A stretch of 64,000 bases of DNA from Erythroxylum novogranatense (lineage: Eukaryota; Streptophyta; Magnoliopsida; Malpighiales; Erythroxylaceae). The stretch spans positions 4,402,001-4,466,000 of the forward strand of contig CM057224.1 of assembly GCA_029891385.1 (NCBI GenBank). Direction: 5' to 3'. Under the pieces are notes generated by a model that ran no database searches, had not been told where the DNA came from, and was given only the letters and a program-made list of their open reading frames with translations. The position numbers and the translations under genes were made by a program. Each line of letters begins with the position of its first letter. Within the stretch, counting starts at the first letter, position 1. Positions 58,260 through 64,000 of this stretch are shown here, one piece after another.

Positions 58260-59039
58260 TTAAACAAGCCGTGGCGGTGTCACTTTTCTATCTCCTCTGA
58301 AAACTACTATCTGACCCTCACCCAGATCAAATTCTACTTCCTTTTTACCACAATCCAGCTTCGCCTTATACTTCTCCATCACGTCCATTCCGACGATCAC
58401 ATCTAACTCCTTCAGATCTAGAGGTAGCAGATCCACTACCAAACTAGATCCATCAATCACAAGCTCACAATCCCGAAAGATTCGACTCACGATAACAGTC
58501 TTCCCTAACGGAGTACTAACAAACAGAAACTCATCCAAAAGAATTGACTGCATACTGGGCAATAGCATACTCGCAGAGACAAAAGAATGGGTGGAACCAG
58601 AATCAAAAAGAACATAGACATCAGAATGAAAAAGCTGAGCCATACCAGTAACAACCTCCAGTGTGGCTGCAGCCTTCTCTCGAGTCATAGCAAATACCCG
58701 AGCCTGTGTTTGCCCTCTCAGTCCCCCTGGCGGCATGGGCTTCTTCACTGTCCCAGAACTGCCCACTCCAGAAACTGGTCTGGTCCCCACAGTCTCCACT
58801 CTCCTATGAGCCTGTGACTGAGATCCTGCCCCTCGGGCCCACAGAGGACAGTCTCTAATCTCGTGTCCCTTCTCTCCACACTTGAAGCAAGCACCTGACA
58901 ATTTACGACATTCACCTCGATGTGGGTTCCCATAATGCTCACATAGAGGGGTCGTTCTGCTTCTCTCATCTCTTGCTTCCTCCCACCGAGGAGGCTGCCT
59001 CGACTCTGCTCTGGTTGCTCGCTCTGCTGAGGGCACCAC
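58260..59039 (-). pseudogene. Tekay-like gag C-terminus (zinc knuckle) and protease
   Basis: Contains a CCHC zinc knuckle (CFKCGEKGHEIRDC) near residues 52-65, a glycine- and proline-rich linker, and retropepsin with VLFDSGSTHSFVSAS and VDLLPLDLKELDVIVGMDVM. It ends at a TAA that interrupts a frame continuing into the RT segment. On the 5' side the frame is shifted relative to gag around 59040-59080. Confidence 0.9.
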
Positions 59040-59204
59040 TTGCCTCCCCGACTCTGCACACGAAAACTCTTCTCACCCCTCAAAGCAGCCTCAACACTAC
59101 CCTCTCCTAGAAACTGCTCTCCCTTTCTTTTCTGCTCACCTCACATCGATGTTCTCCAGTTTTTACTGCTGTGTGCGCATCCACCACCGCCGATAATCGA
59201 GAAA

Positions 59205-59929
59205 TTATGAATCACTACCTTCTCCTGATTCCCGGTGGAGGCCTCCTTCAAACTTCCTACACTTGTCTTCCTCATTAGCCACCATGTAGGTGACATCGAG
59301 AGACAGTTGGGTGAATCTCAGCTCATACTCACTAACAGACAGCTCCCTCTGAGCCAAATTCATAAACTCTCTGGCCTTTTCTTGCATATACACCCGGGAG
59401 AAGTACTTTTTCCTGAATAATTCTCCAAAATCACTCCATGATAACACGGGAGGTACAGCCTGACTCTTTGGCACCGACTCCCACCAGTGAAGGGCATTCC
59501 CTTGCAATAGACTCACTGCATACTCAAACTTCTCCTCATCTGTGCATTTCATCTGCACCAGGACCCTCTCTGTTCTTTTCATCCAAGCCTCAGCTTCCTC
59601 AGGATTGGTGGTACCATGAAAGTCCACCGCACCATATTTCCGTAACTTGTCATACTGCCCGCCCCGAATCACTGGAGTTGGCGCTGGAGCCTGAGATCCC
59701 TGTCCCATGGCTAAGGTGAAAGCCTGGGCAAAGGCTTGAAAAAACTGCGGATCCATCGCAGGCATAGCAGGAGGAGGAGGAGGAGGTTGCTCCTCAGGTT
59801 GCACACTAGGTGCCTCTGAGCCAGGAGCTGAGTGTGTCCCCGCATCTTGTGGGACATGCGACTCATCTGTGCTCCCCTGACGGAACTAGAGCGAGAAAGA
59901 GTTCCGCAGGATCTACGCCGAGGTGGCAT
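59205..59929 (-). pseudogene. gag: Tekay-like Gag, frameshifted
   Basis: The ATG at 59929 opens the N-terminus with a basic MPPRRRS start. About 10-15 codons later the frame shifts in a G-run (near 59880) into a frame with a proline run (EEQPPPPPPAMPAMDP). That frame holds the Gag domain: FHGTTNPEEAEAWMKRTERV, NALHWWESVP, WSDFGELFRKKYFSRVYMQE and YMVANEEDKCRKFEGGL. A stop follows at 59205, and the remaining gag up to the zinc knuckle is in other frames. Confidence 0.88.
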
Positions 59930-60144
59930 ATGTACTCCTTCAAAATAAAACCAATGAAAAACTTTAATTCAAAAAGTATCGTGCAACACTCAAGTTATAA
60001 TCATCTAAAATCATCATTTAGTCGAAATCACCATGTAGGCATGTAAAATCAATTTAAAACAATGCAAAAGAACACAAATCATGTAAGTTTAATAAAAATC
60101 ATGAAAACCCTAAAGTTCTCCTTCTACCCTAATCTAAACCGAAA

Positions 60145-60156
60145 GCTCTGATACCA
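60145..60156 (-). other. Primer-binding site of the Tekay-like element
   Basis: TGGTATCAGAGC on the minus strand, four bases from the 5' LTR, matching initiator tRNA-Met. Confidence 0.93.
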
Positions 60157-60160
60157 TAAG

Positions 60161-63100
60161 TGTTGGAACCCCTCCCTGGTGTGACATGTGTCCGACGTCT
60201 TGCGTGACATCTGAACGCGCATCCCACGAGGAAGGGATTCCTCACCACTGAGGAAACCTCGAATGGAACTTAAGTGCATTTCATCCGAATAAACTGGATA
60301 AATTTACCCTAATTATTCTCCAATAAAATTTGATCTGCTTAGGGCCCATAATTACTCCTATGCCTAAGCTAATCCAAAATCCCATGCCTCTAGGTCAAAT
60401 GAAAACAGAAAACGCCCCAATCGGATCTTTATATCTCACAAAACGCAATTTCGCACAAAACCGACACACATTGACCCTAAAGTCCAATGAAGACCCGACA
60501 CTCTCATTTTACCAAAAAGGAATAGAAAATGTTACTAGTTAATCAATACTTCAAATTTCATGCAAATCGGAGGTCAAATGGATAAGAATCAAGGAAAATA
60601 GAAAAGATATTATATTTGCTTTAACATCAATTTACTTTACATTTTTATAACCTTTCACCCCAGGTTCGAATTGCGAAGAGTATTGTTTATTTCATGAAGA
60701 AAACAAAAGTCATTTCAATCATTAAAAGAAGTAAAGATTATATTAAAGTTGTTGTTTAGCTAATTACCATATGAATAGTGAAAATGACCAAATGAATAGT
60801 GATCAGAAATTTTCAAGCGCCCATAACTTTTTTATCTTAAGTCGGAAATTATCTTATTTTATACCGTTTTAAAGATCTTGACAAGCCCTACAAACTTTAA
60901 GAAATACCTCTCACCCCAATTCTTACTCTAACATGCCCTAAAACCCAAAGCAAGGTGGCAACTCATTTTATTAAAAAAAAAGGACAGTACCTCCCCTAAA
61001 AATGCACTAGCCAACTCTTCAATTTCCAACCTAACTTCCACCTACAAAAAAACACTTCAATCTCCCAAATTTTCATACATATCTAACAACCATACTACAT
61101 CAAACTCCAAATGGCAACAACACACTCTTAGGTTTCTAGCATTTCATCATTTCAATTTCCTAAAGAACTACCATCTCATCTTTGCTTTTATCAATGTTAA
61201 CCATACATCCATACATGCTTAGGAAACATATCCAATATACAATGAAACTTCAAAACCTTAATATTTACATGAAATAAGCAAACACAATGCTTTAAAGAGC
61301 GTTTCAGCCCGGATACATCAAGATTCCAAAAAAGAACGTTTACAAAAGCCAAAATGCTAGCCAAAACATTGTGTTTCAAAAGTATGACTTCAAAACAAAA
61401 GCATCGGAGTAATGCCTTATTCCCGATGCGACGACCCGGTTTCTCGCTCAATACCTGTGGAGGGAGGAAGGGGGGGTGAGCACGACGGCTCCGTGGGTAA
61501 CAGGTTAATAATTAAACATAAGCTAAAGCATGCATCAACAATTTCATTTCAAGTCAACATTCAACAACTTCAGTTCTAATACAATAAAACATTTACAACA
61601 AAATCAACGAATGTCATATAATAACACAAAATCACATATCAGATGGTTTGAGTGACCCTAACAGAACGTACTACACATGTCCGACAAGCGACCATGGGTA
61701 GCCGTGAATAGAGGGGAGTCCGATTTCGGAACTCCTATGCCACTAGCGGGCAGGCGGGAGAAGCCTAATAGACAAGTGCGCACTTGCTAACAGAGGGGAT
61801 CACTACAAACCCAAGAAATCATGCAATTTCACTTTAGGCATTCATCCAAATAACATACTCACATTTTTCTCATTTTAAATCAAGTTTCCAAACATTTCAA
61901 TATTCATAAGGATTTGCCACAAATGGCCATTACAATCAATCACTTTCACATAATCACCAAAGTCTCATATTCGGAACTTTGTTACTTGTCAAACAATTAC
62001 ACAAATCTTTATACAATATAATTACATAAAAAGGCACATAATACATGTTTACGCTATCACAAACAATTATGCATTCAAAATTTGAGAATCATAGGAAACC
62101 ATTCAAGAGTCATTTAAGTAGCTCATTGCTCAATTATTAAAAAGTTACCCACCTTGACTTCTTTGATTCGGAACTTGGATATCTTAACCCAATTGATTAT
62201 CTCGACCCTCCTCAATCTCCAAACGCCTTCAAAGACCTAAAACAAAGCATAAGAATGCTAATTAATAAAAAGCACCTATGCTGGAATTTTCCAAGACTAT
62301 AGAAACTTGACTTTAATCTAACCTAACCATTCCTAAACCTTTCCTAAGCTATACTAACTATAACCCCTATCAATTTACTACATTATTTTCGAAAATTCTT
62401 AATCCCTAGGGCCATACACCCATGTTGATTTTTTTAACTAAGCCACTATACTTCTTCTTTTTTTTTTTTTCACCAATACCTTTCAAACCACCATTATTAA
62501 TCAAGCTAACAACAAAACCCTACCAAATCAATTCTTAAATTTTGAAACCCTAGCCTACCCAAATCTGATTTTTTTCTCCTCTCCTCCAACACAACAAATC
62601 CTTCTAATCACTCTTCTAATCACCAATATGAAACAAGAAATATCAAATCCTGACCATAAAACCAAGAAATTCGAATTTTCTCTTACCTTTTCAACACCCA
62701 CGAAATCTCTTCTTTTTGCTTCTAAAGATGGAAAACCTCTTTCTCTTCCTTTCTTCTTACATAAAACACAAGAACCAACCTTCCTAAAGCTTTGAAAACC
62801 TACCTCCCTTCTTCTTCTTCTTCTTTTTGGATGGCCGAATCTCACTCTTCCATTTCTCCCTTTTGATTTTCGAAACCTCCTCTCACTCTCTTCTCTTTGA
62901 AACTTTCGGATGGCTTAACAAATGACCTAGGTTTTTGTTTCTTTCTCACTTATTTCCTATGCAAAAATGACATCACTTAAGCTTCTCCCTTGCATTTTCG
63001 TTAGTCACTCTTTTAAGCCTTAAGAAACTTCCTAATCCTTCCATTAACCTAACTCTTTAACCTAACTCTTTTAAGCCTTAAGAAACTTCCTAATCCTTCC

Positions 63101-63525
63101 ATTAAACTTCCTAATCTCTTCTTTTTGTGGGCTCCCTCTTAAAAGCCCAAAAGCTTCCTTTCTTTTTCATTTACTTCACCTTAAAAACCCTAGCTCACTT
63201 ATTTGCTTTTCCCCTCATTTAAATAACATTCCAAAGGCCTAAAGGCCCACTTTAATAACCTAAAGCCTTAAAACCTTATAAACACTTCCTAATTTGTCCT
63301 AACACTATTTTATGGCCTCATCTACCATTTTCTTATTCTTTTAAAATCTAACACCAAAATTAAAATTCTAATTTAACTAAATTCCTTCAATTAATAATTA
63401 TGGCACTAAAATCCCAAATTATTCTAACCAATAGGAAATCTAATAAAACCCTAATTTCATACTAACCAAAAGACAATTTAAATTGCAAACCTATTTAATA
63501 GGAAAAAAGGGATCGGGGTCTAACA
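60161..63525 (-). repeat. 5' LTR of the Tekay-like element
   Basis: 3,365 bp and nearly identical to 51846-55229, except scattered substitutions and one block around 63060-63125 where a local duplication replaces sequence present in the other LTR (about 54730-54830). Confidence 0.95.
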
Positions 63526-64000
63526 TTCCATCTACTTCTTCTATAGATGAAAGATATGTCCCTCCATATAAGAGAGAAGATATCCCTATGGGGCCTCATC
63601 ACATGCATCTTGGTAATGACTAACATGCAATCAAGTCCTAAATTTCCAATAGATAAGGATTTGGTGGGGAGGTTGAAGCTGATAGACCGCAATATAGTTT
63701 GAGAGGTAACATTGCAACTATAAACCATTCTATTATTCAACCACCACAATTGAGATTACAAGTTGATATGGAAGCAATCATAGAAGTAGTTTATGAATTA
63801 TATGGACTTGGTTTAAGACAACTTGGTTGTCCAGAATTCCAAAAGCCTTATCTAGAATAGATTGATAAGGAGAATCCTTATCCTCATGGCTATAATGCGC
63901 AGATTCAACTTATTTTATAATAAAGATGGTCAATCCACCATTAAACATGTCGTTATATTCACCATAAAATATGGAAAATTAGTCAATCATGAAAACTCAA
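63526..64000 (+). pseudogene. Degenerate retrotransposon Gag, right flank of the Tekay-like insertion
   Basis: Plus-strand translation resembles a plant Gag N-terminal region (PPYKREDIPMGPHH), then a segment ending FQKPYLE-stop-IDKENPYPHGY. This corresponds to the conserved stretch where related Gag proteins read a tryptophan and then a PF/YPRGYK-type motif. Next follows a degenerate STxEH-type block. At least three stops and one frameshift are present. It continues past the window edge and was split by the Tekay-like element (TTCCA duplication). Confidence 0.6.

Larger units (their letters stand above)
51846..63525 (-). mobile_element. Tekay/Del-like Ty3/gypsy chromovirus with 3.4 kb LTRs
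   Basis: Complete 11.7 kb element with perfect target duplications TTCCA (51841-51845 and 63526-63530). LTRs are at 60161-63525 (5') and 51846-55229 (3'), about 3,365 and 3,384 bp. On the minus strand: primer-binding site, gag, protease, RT, RNase H, integrase, chromodomain, polypurine tract. Coding is interrupted by two nonsense codons in pol, one frameshift in the integrase and several breaks in gag. LTR divergence is low by eye (a few percent or less, apart from one rearranged block), so it inserted fairly recently. Confidence 0.95.

Noticed and set aside
63526..64000. Endogenous pararetrovirus protein
   Set aside because: The pattern around the PYPHGY-like motif fits retrotransposon Gag better, and no viral movement, coat or RT motif was found.

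Overview
The window is nuclear DNA of a flowering plant, almost certainly a dicot. It has intron-containing genes with plant-type splice sites, two DUF569 genes, a TTC38-type TPR gene, and dense plant transposons (Ty3/gypsy chromoviruses, copia, L1-type LINE, PIF/Harbinger, an Au-like SINE). The species cannot be named from the sequence. No bacterial operon, CRISPR array, rRNA or tRNA gene was seen.

Layout. 1-12.6 kb is decayed transposon sequence: an LTR-like fragment, two related copia remnants, a MITE-like inverted repeat, a 3.9 kb solo LTR splitting the second copia remnant, and a 5'-truncated LINE. 13.0-23.4 kb is the genic island, all on the minus strand: two DUF569 genes in tandem, about 3.4 kb of spacer, then a complete 14-exon TTC38-like gene whose whole 473-codon frame can be followed exon by exon. 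23.6-39.2 kb is a young chromovirus with 262-bp LTRs differing at one base. It lies 256 bp upstream of the TTC38 start codon, and its pol gene is split by a second, 10.6 kb Ty3/gypsy element in the opposite direction. 39.4-45.0 kb is a PIF/Harbinger DNA transposon with both expected genes, each broken by a nonsense codon. 47.8-50.3 kb holds three tandem copies of a copia fragment, one carrying a SINE. 50.3-51.2 kb is another LTR fragment. 51.8-63.5 kb is a Tekay/Del-like chromovirus with 3.4 kb LTRs, inserted into an old retrotransposon gag pseudogene that resumes at 63.5 kb.

Only the three minus-strand genes look like functioning host genes. The transposons are mostly inactivated, but four insertions have readable target-site duplications (GAAAA, AGGGC, TTA, TTCCA), so the insertion order can be read.

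The most unusual signal is in the nested element at 26443-37002. Its two LTRs differ by many small changes concentrated at CAG/CTG sites, the CHG methylation context, yet it sits inside an element whose own LTRs are almost identical. Nested insertions must be younger than their host, so either the sequence here carries methylation-linked base-calling errors or the composite element moved as a unit. Other points worth attention are CpG-rich motif clusters near both Harbinger ends, a large palindrome where two Harbinger-type ends meet on one TTA, and a short palindromic module kept at the same place in otherwise diverged LTR families.
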